Source: Edaphochlamys debaryana (taxonomy: Eukaryota > Chlorophyta > Chlorophyceae > Chlamydomonadales). Taken from it: 64,000 bases of DNA. Numbering within the stretch: position 1 is the stretch's first letter; each line of letters opens with the position of its first letter. The position numbers were made by a program, and so were the translations under genes. The stretch is taken from assembly GCA_016858145.1 (NCBI GenBank), contig JAEHOE010000005.1:1426001-1490000 (forward strand). Direction: 5' to 3'. Of this stretch, positions 24,019 through 35,500 are shown one piece after another. Below the pieces are notes generated by a model, which saw nothing but the letters and a program-made list of their open reading frames with translations, made no database searches and was not told where the DNA came from.

Positions 24019-26627
24019 TTACCGCAGATGTGCGGGGCACCAAACCTCCAGGCTTGACTCCTGCGAAGCACAGGACGAGGAGCCTGGGGTGAGCACACGT
24101 GGCAGAAGCACGAGCCAATGCTTTCCCATGCCTCTTTGGCCCTTCCCGCGGCAGTCGTGCGCAGAGCCGCACAGCTTCACGCCGCAGCCTCCATCCCAGG
24201 CAGCCCGCCAACGCTCCATCCTTCCCCCGCACCTGCACCTCTCACACCGACTGGCGCGCCAAGCAAACATCCCTTCCCAAGACCCAACCGACCCGACCCA
24301 CATCAACCCCACCGTCCCTGCGACCCGCACACCCATCCCAGGCTCCCCACCCCGCAACGCGACTCACGTCGAACGCGCAGCCCACGTTGACTGCGCAGGT
24401 GAGGTGGTACACCGCCGGGCAGCCGTCCTGGAAGCAGCCCACCGTGGCGCCGCGCTCCTTGCAGCAGTGGCAGCGCAGCGCCCGGCCGCGGCGCACGGCG
24501 GGGCCCATGTGGTGCTGGGGGGGGGGGCGGAGGTTGGGGGGTCAGCGGAGGAGAGGGAGGAGAGGAGGAGGAGGAGGAGGAGGAGGAGGAGGAGGAGGAG
24601 GGGGGGGAGGGGGAGGATACGGCAAGGGTACGTGGTGAGGCCAGGCAGGGCGCGGTGGGGTGCACCCTCCGGATCCGGCTGCCCCTTTCTGCGTGGGCTG
24701 CCGCCCGGCCCTGGACGCCGCGGCCCGCCTCTCTCCCCGTGAGCCTGCTACTCGCCTGCCAGCCCCTGTGGCGCTCTAGAACCTCCGTTAGTTCCCTCCG
24801 TCCCCACATCTTTCTCCCGCACCTCTGCAACCCCACACCAGCCCGCCCCTCGCCCCTGCACCCACGTAGAATCCGGGTATGCTGGGGTCCTCTACGCACT
24901 CGGGGCACCACACGGCGCACTGCAGGTGCACGCGGGCGGTCCAGTTGGACGTGACGCGGACCTTTGGGGTGGGGAAGGCAGGCGGGCGGAAGGGGAGGCG
25001 GAGGGGAAGAGTGGGTGGAGTGTTGGGTGAGTGCAGAGGGGGGCCGGGTGTACAGAACAGTGATGCGGAGGGCAGAGCGCAATTTCTGTTGGGAGGGCTG
25101 GCCAGAGTGCGCTAGGGGCGGGGTCGGGGCCGTGCTGCTGCCTCACCTTGACGTACACGCCCGCCTTGTCATCGGAGATGCCTGCAGGCGGCAGGGACGA
25201 GGGGGCAGAGGGGTAGGCGCCAAGTCAGCGGCTGGGCAGCCGCACCACCCAACTGGCCAGTAGCTGGGGATCCTGACCTGGGGCTGTTTCAAAGTCGAGA
25301 CCCAGAGGGCCCCGACTCCCGGAACGCTAAACCCGTGCGAGTCCTGCTTCTTCACTCGTCGCCACCACCCTCTGGGGCCCCCGGACCGCACGGTGCGGCC
25401 GGCCATTGCAAAAGGCCGGCATCGATGCTCCCATGCGTCTGGCTCCAACGCCCTCCCTCCCACCCCCTCAAGCATTCCGGCTCGGGCCCGGCTCGGCCCC
25501 CTGCACGGCACGGCTCACCCATGACGGGGGAGTGCTCCAGGGGCGTGTTGCAGAGCGCGCACTGGTTGTTGGGGTTCTCCCCGTGCGGGGGCGCCGCGGC
25601 GATGGAGGACAGCTCGTCCTTGGTCACCTACATGCGGGGCCGGCCGGGGAGGGTGGGTGGGTGCGCGCGCATGAGCGTTCGGCGGAGGAGCGATGGCGCA
25701 TGCCAAAAGGCCGGCCTCAGCTCCGCGGCTGGGCGTGACGCCGTCTCATTGACGTTTGGGGGCTAGGAGTGTGTATGTGTGCAGGGATGTGCTGTGACCT
25801 CAGCGGAATGTGCTCATACCAGGCCTGCCGCGCGGCCAAGCGGCCAGACCACCCTCGGCCCCCACACTGCCAGGTCCGCCGGGGACTCACCGGTGCCGCG
25901 ACGCCCACGCCCGGCGGCAGGCCGGTCCGCTCCAGCACGCCCCTGCGCGGGCGGGGTCGGAGGTAAAGCTCAGCACAAGGCCCAACCACACGGCCTCACC
26001 TCCTTCATCACTCGCCTGAGGTCCCGCCCACCCTGCTCAGACCTCATCCAGGTAGCCCCTTTTCCACTCACGTACACAGCATCGCATTCCCGCTAGCCGT
26101 ACCTGTACCGCAGCCCCTTGTGCAGCACCGTGATCTCCAGCGTGTTGTTATCCAGCAGCCGTTGGTTGAGCAGCTGGGGGCCGCTGTCGCACTGATCCCC
26201 CTCGGCGGAGGCGCCCGGGCTGTCGCCGCCGCCCCCCGTGTGCCCCGCCGGCTCGTCGTCCCCCTCCTGCACCAGGCGGCCCCCGTGCACGGAGCGCAGG
26301 TTCACCTTGTCGAAGGGGTCAACGAACCCGGCCTTCCTGTGGGCAAATCGTGTGGTGGTATGAGGGTGGGGGGGGGGGGGGGAGGGGGGGGGGGGGGGGG
26401 GTGGGTGGGTGAGGGGAGGAGGGGCGTCAGGAGGGCGGCGGGGGTGTGAGGCCGCATGTGCGGGCGGTTGGGGCTTCCAGGTGCAGAAAGTTTGTGCTGG
26501 AGCCATCGTTCGGTCACGGTGGATGGGGGCAGCAGTGAGGTGCGCCTTGCCAAGGGACGGTACAGAGGACTCACCAGACTGGTTCCTTCCGCTGCCGCTT
26601 GGGCGCTGGCCCGCCCGGGGCGTCCAT
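24019..26627 (-). CDS. Small nuclear-type protein with an extended PHD (ePHD) zinc finger (255 aa, 8 exons)
   Basis: Exons: 26575-26627, 26103-26336, 25891-25942, 25519-25627, 25147-25181, 24866-24961, 24368-24514, 24019-24060. The N-terminus has a basic patch (PKRQRK) that could be a nuclear localisation signal. A polar region with a Gly/Asp stretch follows. The last 110 or so residues form an ePHD domain (zf-HC5HC2H type): QCALCNTPLEHS, then VHLQCAVWCPEC, RCHCCKERGATVGC, YHLTCAVNVGCAFD, and the closing WCPAHLR at the stop. This fold chelates zinc and usually works in chromatin or nucleic-acid recognition; no other catalytic domain is present, which is unusual because ePHDs often sit in large chromatin enzymes. 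The last acceptor (TTCGCAG) was chosen because only it keeps frame into the WCPAH end. Molecular role unknown. Confidence 0.8.
24560..24615. repeat. AGG-rich purine microsatellite in an ePHD-gene intron
   Basis: Mostly AGG trinucleotides, ending in a G run. It lies in the intron between exons 24866-24961 and 24368-24514, where the coding strand reads as a long CCT tract near the acceptor. Confidence 0.8.
26370..26408. repeat. G-rich run in the first intron of the ePHD gene
   Basis: Two long G runs separated by an A. On the coding strand this is a C tract a few tens of bases before the acceptor of exon 26103-26336, the pattern seen in many introns of this window. Confidence 0.8.
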
Positions 26628-29449
26628 GCTCTTCCGCCTTCCTGCTAAGCAGCCTTTGGGTGGAAGGCGAGTGGCGGGTCCGGGCAGCGACACAAAGGCG
26701 TCCCTCCGAAGGTCTTTAAAGGACGGGACGGGAGGTAGGGGGGACGTCTGTGAGCTTGTGGCCCGCCGGCATGCACTAGCTAATCTACCTGGATTCACAT
26801 GCATCATCCTAGCTGGAAGAAAGCTCGCCGAAGGGACATATGGACGCGGCAGGGCTCGCGAGTAAAAGAATGCCAATGCCTCGACGCGCAACTCATACTC
26901 GCGGGGCGCCGCAGGAGCCTCACCTGCTGTTGTCGGCGTCTAGGTGGTCAAGCAGATCGGTGCCAAGGCACAGGGGAGCACAGAGGCGGGGAGGTAGTGG
27001 CTTGACGCGAGTCGGATTCAAAGTTTGCCAGGGGCTCTCTTGCCTTGCTGCAGAGGTAAAAATAAGGCAGAAGTTGCTTTGTGGGGCCACAAACTAGAAT
27101 AAGACTGCACGGGAGGAGGAGCAGAGCGCACGGTCGCTGCCTCACCACGGCGCGGAACAACCTTGAAGGCACGCAGACAATGTAACGAAGACGCTATGGT
27201 TATGCGTCTACTGGGAAGCGACAGGCTCAGCAAGTAAAGGTTTCGGGCGGGGCCCGGGAACAAACGTTGCGAGCGGTGGACCAGCGATTGGCGCACACAA
27301 CCATGCTGTTTTGGGGGACTTTGGACTCCTTCGAGGTCGTGGCGATCAAGGGGGCCCTCTTCGTGGCTCTTCATCGCCGCGCCTCAACTGCGCCACCTTC
27401 TCCCTGCTGCCCCAGCCAGCTCTGCGGCCTGACGACCCCCCTTAAGGAGCGCTTCAGAGTGGATATTGTGCCAAAACCTTCGCACGCTGGCGAGAGCGCC
27501 GGTGCAAGTGTCCCGATGGCGCCCGGAGATTCGTCCTTGGAAGACCTGCGCCAGCTGCCCGCGAATGGCCACGCGCGACGCGTGCCAGGCTAGAGCGCTG
27601 GAGACTTGTATTGAGGCTCGCTGACAATATTTGCACGGTCCTCTGCCCGTCCCTTGCGTCGTCGTCGACGAGGCTTCACCCTGCTTCACCATACTTGCCC
27701 CGGGCGTCCTGGGGCCGCGGGCATAGCCCCCGTATGAGGAAGTGTTGAAGAGGGCGGCGCATGGATGCTTACTGATGCCTGTGGATGGTGGGGACTGCCA
27801 GCAGCAGGGGTATTCCCCCCTGGCCAGCAGGGACGGGCTGAGGGCACGTCTACTACGTACCGTACGCCCCCTCCCTACGCCTCCGTAGAATCCATGGCTC
27901 CGGTCCGTGCAGACTGCAGAGTGCATGGCTCCTGCATGGCTGCATACATACCGCCGTCCCATCTTATTGGGGGAGTCCGCAGTAAGGTGCGCGGATGCTG
28001 TTCACCTCTCCCGCCAGCAGAACGACGCACCTTTCTCCTAGACCCCAATCGCGCACGCTGGCCCTCTCGCCAGCCTAGACCAGGTCCCTGCAGTAGTATG
28101 AGTAGCTCGAGTGAGTCGAGGCACAGTCCAGCCTGGTACGGGCCAGGGCCCCTGTGCCTTTGAAGCATCGGGGGTGAGGTGTGAAAGTGAGCTGCGTCCC
28201 ATCGGCTGGCACCCATCGAGGCTTCATCGAGGCCTGGCTTGTAAGGCGCGTCCGGATTGGGTGGCTTGAGTCAACGCCAGCACAGTCTGCCCACTCTCGA
28301 CCAAGAAGGCAAGCTGTGCAGGTTCCTGCCTAGTCCTCATCCAATAGCTCAAGGGACGTGTCTCCGATTGCCTCGTCCTTGCCTCATTCCAAGCCCATGG
28401 CGTCACTAAATGCCTTTGTTTGACTGCCTCACAGCTCAGAGTGCCAGCTCCTGACCCCCTAACCCCCTAACTGACCCCCTAACTGTCTCCAATCGCTGCG
28501 TCCATGCCCAGTCCCCAGTCCATGGCACGCATCAGGGACTGCCGCGGTCCTACGCCTGCTGCCACACAATGTCAACTCCTGCTCCCTCAACCCTTTGCCG
28601 AAGTCCAGGCCACCCGTGGGCCTGATGAGCCCCACGTTCCAATGGTGCTGCATGGGCGGAACGGCGGCAGAGGCCTGCAGGGGACAGCGGGCCATCGTCA
28701 CAACGTGTTAACGCCTTGGCGTTGGGGCAGCGGAGCACAGCGGCCAGCGGCAGGGCCCAGTAGCCAAGGCAGCTGCGGTTGCAAACGCGCACCTGTCATG
28801 TCGGGGTGTGTCGTTGACCAAAGCCGTACACTCGGGCCAGGTCAGGCTTGCCTTGCGCTACGTGATCCGCATCCTCCTCCTCCTGCTGAAGCTGCTGGGC
28901 TTCAGCCGGCCGGCCGCGCTGGAGCGGCCGCCGGCCGTGGACCCGGGCTGAGCGCCCAAAAGCAGCGGCGGCGGCGGAGGGAGAGATGTAGCGGGTGGCG
29001 TGTGGGCAGGAGCGGATTGGAGACGGACATCTTCTCTTTCTATCTTCTGAAGGGTGCATGTGAATGTGCGCCCAACCCAACCGGCAAAGTCCGGCATTGC
29101 GGGGTTGCGAAGGCCCCTAACTTATGGCGGCGTGGGTTCAGTCCGTGCGCTGTGGGGCGTAGTGCTTGATTGTGCGGCCCCAGTGCTGCCCGGCCTCGCG
29201 GGGTTTGGGGCTCGGCCCTTTTCCCTGTCCTGGGAGGACAGACACCCTTGTTGAGCCCCTTTCCTGGAGAGACCCGAGAGACTGCGGCCTTAAAGGCACT
29301 GAGCACTCTACCAGCTGGCAGCAAGCACCGACCCCACACTCGGGTCAGGGGAGACTAAGGGGAGGCATGAGGCTTTGCCACCTCCTGCCCACCAACTAGC
29401 GCCTGATCTACTTAGGAGGCCCTGGCCGCCCAGCGACTCCCACCCGCCA
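26628..29449. other. Intergenic, 2.8 kb; no gene recognised
   Basis: Between the ePHD start codon and the stop of the proline-rich glycoprotein gene. I examined both strands for exons in a shared frame with splice sites and found none. The longest frames (27384-27962 minus, 28504-29169 plus) match no family. A CCCCTAAC-type short repeat lies at about 28453-28485, and a GGCCGGCC-rich imperfect inverted repeat at about 28895-28938. An unrecognised small or noncoding gene cannot be excluded. Confidence 0.45.
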
Positions 29450-32019
29450 TCAGCGGGGGTGGTCCCCGCCGTAACGCCCTGAGCGGGTCCCTTCCGGGCC
29501 CAGTTGGGCCCTTCCGCTTGGGCCGTACCCCTCGCCGCCGTATCCACGTGCGTCGCCGCGCTCGGAACCATAGCCGCCGTACACCGGGTTGGAGTGGGAC
29601 CAGGGTCCGCCGCCCGGCCCTTGCCGTGGGGACGAGCCCGCACTGCCCGGGCGGCTCCCCCCCATGAGCACGCGGGCGAGGCGGCCGTCCACCGCACCCT
29701 CGGGCGGCGGCCCCCCGTGGGGGACGCGAATGGACGGGGGCGCGCGGGGCTGGGGCTGGCTGGGGTCCTGCAGTGGGGAACGGGCGTGGCGGCAACGGTA
29801 GGTGAGACCTACATGGGCGCAGGGCAGGCGGGTCTGGCAGGGCAGGTTCTGATGCAAGCGCAGAGCAAGGGGACAAAGGACACTGAAACCTCGAAGCACG
29901 ACCACGTCCACGCACCTGCCACCTGCCGCTGCCGTAGCCGTGCCCCGCTCCGCCCTCCCAGCCGCCGCCTGCACCGCCCCCTGCCCCGCCGCCTCCACCG
30001 CCAGGCCCGGCCCCCCCTCGGCCCCAGCCGCTGCTGCCGCTGCCGCTGTCCGCACTGCCCCGGGGCGCCCCACGGTCCCCCTCGTCCCCGGAGGCCCGGT
30101 CGGGTGCGCGGTCGTAGCCGGCGGCCCTCCAGGACCACTGCGGGCCCGGGCCCGGGCCCGGGCCCTTGTGGGCCTGAGGTGAGCCTGGTGGGCCCGGGGC
30201 GAAGGTGCCGTCGGGTAGGGGCAGGCTGGGTTCGGGGCTGGGGGGCCGGCGGCGGCAGGCCCAGAAGAGAATGCCGCCTGCAAGGCAGGCGATGGACACG
30301 GCGACGATAATGGTGACCGTGATTGCTACACCCTTGGAGGTCTTGGAGGGCGCTGAGGCGGTGGTGGCGGGAGCCTCTGTGGGCGGTGGAGAGCCGCTAG
30401 GTGAGGGCCCAGAGCCTCCTGGCTGCAGGGGCGGTGGGGACTGGCCCGAGGCAGCGGGCGGGGAGGGCGGCGACGGAGGCGGCGGGGGCAGGCTTGGGGG
30501 AACAGGCGGGGGCGGGGGGCGGGGCGGGGGTGATGGGGGAGGTGGAGGCAGCGGGGACGGGCGCAGGGCGAGGGCGATGTACGGCGGCGGGGGCCGGGGC
30601 GGCGGCGGAGAGGGGGGCCTCGGGGGCGGCCGCCGGGGCGGAGTGATGGGCTGGGTGGGGACGTCGCTGCCAAAGATCTTGGGGCGGAGGGGCGGCCACG
30701 GAGGGGGCCTGGGCGGGAAGGGCTCCAGGGGAAAGAAGGGCAGGAAGGGCTGATAGGCTCTGTCGGGCAGGGGTGGGGGCGAGGGAGGCCAGGAGGGCGT
30801 GCGGGGGAGGGGCGAGCGAGGCGGCCGGGGCGGCGGGGGGTCGGGCGGGGGCGCAGGGGGAGGCGGGGAGGGGCTGGGCGCGATGGGCGGGCTGGGCGGA
30901 GACGGCGGCGGCGGCCGCGGCGGGCGAGGCGACGGCGGCGGGGCGGGCGGCGGCAGGGGCGGGTAGGGCGGGCGTGTGGGGGACACGGGGGGCGCGCCCA
31001 CGCAGCCCGAACCGGAGGGCACCATGCCTGGGGGTCATCGATTCGGGGGACCCATGGCGACAGGTTACGCGCAGTGGCGGTTTCCAACGGGCCACTGCAA
31101 CCAGCTGCCTGACTGACCCCTACAGAGGCCCCTTTGACCACCGAAGTTTGCCTGCCCGCCCAAGCGTGCCCAGCCCCCCTGGCCCTCCCTCCGGCGCACC
31201 CGGTGGACAGGACTGGTAGGGCAAGCAGGCGTACACATCCGGGCCCACGTCGTAGCAGCTGACGTTCTTGGGCGCGCAGTAGAAGTCCGAGTAGGCCCGG
31301 CCCGCCGTAGAGTTACAGCACGTCATCGTACGGCACGGTACGGCGGTTGAGGTCGTAACCATGATCCAGTCCGCGCAGGAGGCGAGGCCGGCGGGGAGGG
31401 GCTCGCAGGCGCCGTTGGCGGGTGGCGGGGGTGGGAAGGGGGAGGCGCCGGGGGGAGCTGAGGTGGAGCTGGGGAGGAGGGGCGTGGAGGGCGGGAAGGG
31501 GGGTGGCGACGGGGGCGGACGCGGGGACGGCGGAGGCGGACGAGGTGGGGGAGGGGCAGCGGGGCAGGGGAGGGAGTAGTTCCACGCGGCGGGTACCGTC
31601 GTGTTTGAGCCTCCGCAGAAGTCTGCAAGGGAGGGGAAGGGATAAGGGAGCGGAAGGAACAGGGCATGACCGGGGGCGTGGCATGCACAAGGCGCAACCC
31701 GAGGGCTCCTTTCATCCAGGGCCAAGGGAGCGAAGGGAGGCAGGCCCTGATGCCGCAGCTCCAGACTGCGCACTCACTCTTTGCCCAGCACGCGTTGTCA
31801 AACTGCTTGGAGCCCGCCACTGCGGCGAACTTGAGGCAGAGGACCTGGCCATTGATGGCCTGAGCAAGGATGGAAGGTGTGTTAGTGCCATTCACACGCG
31901 CGACAAGCACCAACGGCTAAAGTTGTGGAAAGTTCTGCTGTAGAGTCTATGCGCACCTGAAGCCCTGCGATCACCAGCAAAGCCGCGAGCGCCGAGACAT
32001 GCGTGGCCCTGCGACGCAT
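29450..32019 (-). CDS. Proline-rich (hydroxyproline-rich-type) single-pass membrane glycoprotein (665 aa, 5 exons)
   Basis: Exons: 31957-32019, 31778-31859, 31200-31622, 29916-31027, 29450-29767. A cleavable signal is likely (MRRRATHVSALAALLVIAG). Next comes a Cys-containing ectodomain with several N-glycosylation sites (FDNACWAKNFCGGSNTTV, NYSLPC, PKNVSC), split by a Ser/Pro-rich spacer. Then about 200 residues rich in PPP and SPPP, like extensins or pherophorins whose prolines become hydroxylated and glycosylated. One transmembrane helix lies at about 420-446 (VAITVTIIVAVSIACLAGG) followed by ACRRR. The cytosolic tail is Gly/Pro/Ser-rich with YGGYG-type motifs. I infer a wall-to-membrane linker or surface receptor; no kinase or other catalytic domain is present. 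The final intron was placed because only it joins to the GYGGEGYG-containing frame. Pherophorin membership is possible but not proven. Confidence 0.78.
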
Positions 32020-32504
32020 GCCTCCCTGCAAACTGTAGCCGATTGTTAGCCGACCGTTTTATGGCATTTAAGATATCACAGGAAATGTATTCACGCAAGC
32101 GATGGCTTGACCCGTAGACAAGAAACCGTGCCGGGATACGAGTCGTCGCGGCGAAAGGCCGAAGGACAAATGGTGCAGTCAACCAGTCTCATACGTATCC
32201 ATGAATGCAAGGCAATGACTGCTAACAAAATGCGACGGGCCTCGGCGACTCGGCGACTCGGCGCCGAGTGTCGCTTCGGGGGTGGTCCAGGCCCCGCAGC
32301 ACGCAAAACTCGAGCCCGATCGCTCAAATACTCAAATGCTCAATCATGGCATACAGCCAACCAATAGCAAACGTAGGGCCTCCCCGCCTAATCTGCCCAA
32401 AGATCCCGCGCGTCGCTCTAGCCCACCCAACTTCACCCCACGCCCTCACTCACTCCCCAGCCCCCACCTCCTGACACCCCCTGCCCCTCCCTCCCCCTCA
32501 GCCC
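32020..32504. other. Intergenic, 0.48 kb; promoter of the glycoprotein gene and JMJD4-like 3' flank
   Basis: The left part (about 32020-32360) is clearly less GC-rich than the flanking genes and probably holds the glycoprotein promoter. A short duplicated CGGCGACT is visible near 32242-32262. No gene seen. Confidence 0.5.
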
Positions 32505-35500
32505 TCAGCCCTCCAGCAGCTGCAGCCCGTGCCGCACCAGGCAGCACTGCACCTCGTCCAACAGCCGCGCCGCACGGCCCCGGTACGCCGCCCTCGCCAG
32601 CACCTCGAGCGCCTCCGTGTCCCCCCGGGCCTCCCGCGCGCCCTCGTCCTCGCCCTCAGACGCACACGGCGAGGCCTCCGCCCGCTGCGCAGGCCGGTGC
32701 GCTTGGGCCCGTGTAGGGCCCGCCTGGGCCCGGGCCCGCAGGCGCTGCCGCCGGGCCGCCTCCGCGCGGGCTGGGGCCATGACCTGCGCCTCGTAGGCCC
32801 GGAGCAGGTCCCGCAGGACCAGGCCTTGGGGGGGAGGGGGGAAGTACAGGAGGGCGGGTAGGGGCAGGAGCAGTGAGATGCAACCAGACACCACGAAGTG
32901 GCTTTCAGTTCCAGCCCCCACGGGCCAGGACGGACACTGGGTCAGGCCGTAGAGCAATTGAGAGCAGCAGCCATGTGGTGCGTGCAGCCTAGCCGACCAG
33001 CAAATGAGGGTGAGCTTTCGGCCCTGGCCAGGCGACCCCCCCCCCCCCCACCGAGGCCTCAAACCCACCCCATGGCCATCCGCAATGACCCTCAGCTCCG
33101 GACCCAGCCCCAGCCCCCGGCTCCTCGCCCCTTGCCCCCTCACCCGCCCGCTGCAGCTCCAACAGTGCATTGAGCGCAGCCACGCCCCCGGCAGCGCCGC
33201 CGCCGCCGCTGCCGCCACCGCTGCCGCCGCCACCGCCGGACCCTTGCCGGCCGCCCACGGCCGCCTTCTCCGCCGCTGCTCCCGCCCTCTCCCCTCCACA
33301 GGCCGCCTCCACAGCCGCCCCGGCCGGCCCCGGCCCCAGGCGCGCTGCGGCCGCCTCCACCGCCGCCCCCAGCAGCGCCACCAGCCCCTCCCAACCCAGG
33401 CCCGCGTTGGCCGCCAGCGCCCGCTGCACCAGGGCCTCGAACTCGGGGGCGGAGCACAGCGCCCTTTGGGGGGTAGGGGGGTTGGGAGGGGGTTGGGGGG
33501 GGGGGGTTGGGAGGGGGTTGGGAGGGGGGGGAGGACGTACGGAGGGGGGGGGAGGGGGTTAGGAGGCGAAGGGGAGATCTTGGGCAAGCCAACAGCAGGG
33601 AAATGGGAGGGGAGCTGAGGGAATGGGGGAAGGGTGAGGTGGGGATGTGGGTCAGAGCGGGACCATGCGGAACAGTAGCTGGCACCCCCCCCACTACCTC
33701 CCCCCCCCACCTGCAGTCCTCGATGGCCTCCGCGGCGTCCGCGTGGCCCTGCCGCAGCAGCGCCCAGGTCCAGTGCACGCTGGGGGAGGGGGGGGGAGCG
33801 ACACGGGGGCTCACATGATGACAGGAGCTTCGAGGTGCGTGCGGCGCACTTTGGTGCATACTCGTGTGGGGCGCACGCTTGCCGCGTGGTGCATACGCGC
33901 CCTTGGCCCAGCTCAGGGGCCTGTAACCCCACCGAGGATGCTGCGCCTGACTAAGCCACGCCTCACTTGTGGCAGTTGAGCCAGTTGTGGTTGAGCGAGA
34001 GCGTGTCGGCCAGGTTCTCCACGCAGTGGAACCTGGGGGCCGGGGAGGGTGTACGGCGGTGTGCACGTGTACGGCAATGCCGGCACGAGGTGCGGGCGCC
34101 GGGCAGCAAGCAGCAGTGGGGCTGGGGCGTGGGCGTTCAGCCCGTACGGCCACGTGGTTAAGCGCTTGTACGGCAACCCACCAGCCCGAGGGCACGAACA
34201 CGGCGTCGCCCGTCTCCTGCGCGGGGTGGGGGGGCGTTGGGGGGGAGGCGGGTGCGTGTGGATGAGTGCGGGCTTGGCAGCAGTGCGGGTCACGCAATCG
34301 ACGGGTCCCCAGGGCCTCTGCGCATGCCGAAGCAGCCTCGTGGAGATCCCCCCCCCCAAGCCGCCGCCTCGCCTGGATGAACTCCGCCGCGTGCCTCCGC
34401 GCCTCCCCCAGGCCGGGGAAGTCGGCGGGGTCGCAGGCGCTGAGGGTCCACCCCGCGCCCAGCTGCGGGCGACACAGGGGAGGGGTCAGGCATGGGAAGG
34501 CAGGGGAGGGGAGGAAAGGTGAGGTCGGGGGAAGGCAGGGGGCTGCGCAGCGGCGTGTGTTGTGTGGCCCAGGACATGAGCACGCAAGCGCACGCAAGCG
34601 GGGAATGCGGGGTGGGCCGTAGGTGGGAAAGGGAGCAGTGGCAGGGGTGTGGCGGCGAGGCGTACGGCAGCCACGTGGGCCCTCACCTCCAGGTGCGGAG
34701 CCACGCGGTGTCCCGTGGTGTCGTACAGCAGGTGCGTGTAGGCGGGGGGGACCATGAGCCAGCGCTTGCGGCCGCACACCTGGCGGGGGGCGGCGGGGGG
34801 TGGGGGTTACTGAGTCAAGCTGGGCCGGCCGGAGGGGCGGGATGGGGCGGCAGGTGGTACATGGGTCCGGAAAGGCGGACAGCTACCGCGATCGGAGCAT
34901 GGTACGGGAGGGAGGCGAGGACTGCATTTCAAGGCACCGCGCACACCCCCTCCCTCCCGTCCTGCCACCATTTCCGCCCTCCCTCCCCGTCCCGGGGCAC
35001 GCCTCACATTGGCGCTCCAGCTGTGCGAGCGCAGCACGTCCGAGTGCAGCGGGCTCCACGACCCCGCGGGGCCTAGGTAGCAGAAGCGGTAGTCGGACGT
35101 GGAGGCAGCAGCCGCCGCCGGGGGGCGTGGCGCCGCTGCGCCGTCCGCCTCCGCTTCCCCGTCCGCTTCCCTGTCCGCCGGCTCCTGCCCGTTCCGGTCC
35201 GGCGCCGACGCCCCTGCCCCTGTCTCCGCCGCCGCCGCCGTCGCCCCTGCCGCCGCCGCAGCCTCCGCCGCCGCCGCCGCCGCCCGCTGTGTGTCGTAGA
35301 ATGCGTTAAGCCAGTCATCGGCGAAGAAGGTGGGCAGGCGGTAGGCCTGGGGGTGTGGGGTGTAGGGCGGGGTGTTGTGAGGAAGGGGACATTATGAGGT
35401 ACGGAGGCGCTCCCGGTCGCACGGATACACAGGGTTCAGGCCCTACCCGCCCCTCCGGCAGCGCCCCACAGCCCCCCAGCACCCCCCTCGGGCCGCTCCC

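Noticed and set aside
28453..28485. CCCCTAAC repeats as an interstitial telomere remnant
   Set aside because: Only three or four imperfect units and not the CCCTAAA type expected for green algae.
28504..29169. 221-codon plus-strand frame as a gene
   Set aside because: No recognisable domain, low-complexity centre, and no splice structure in either direction.
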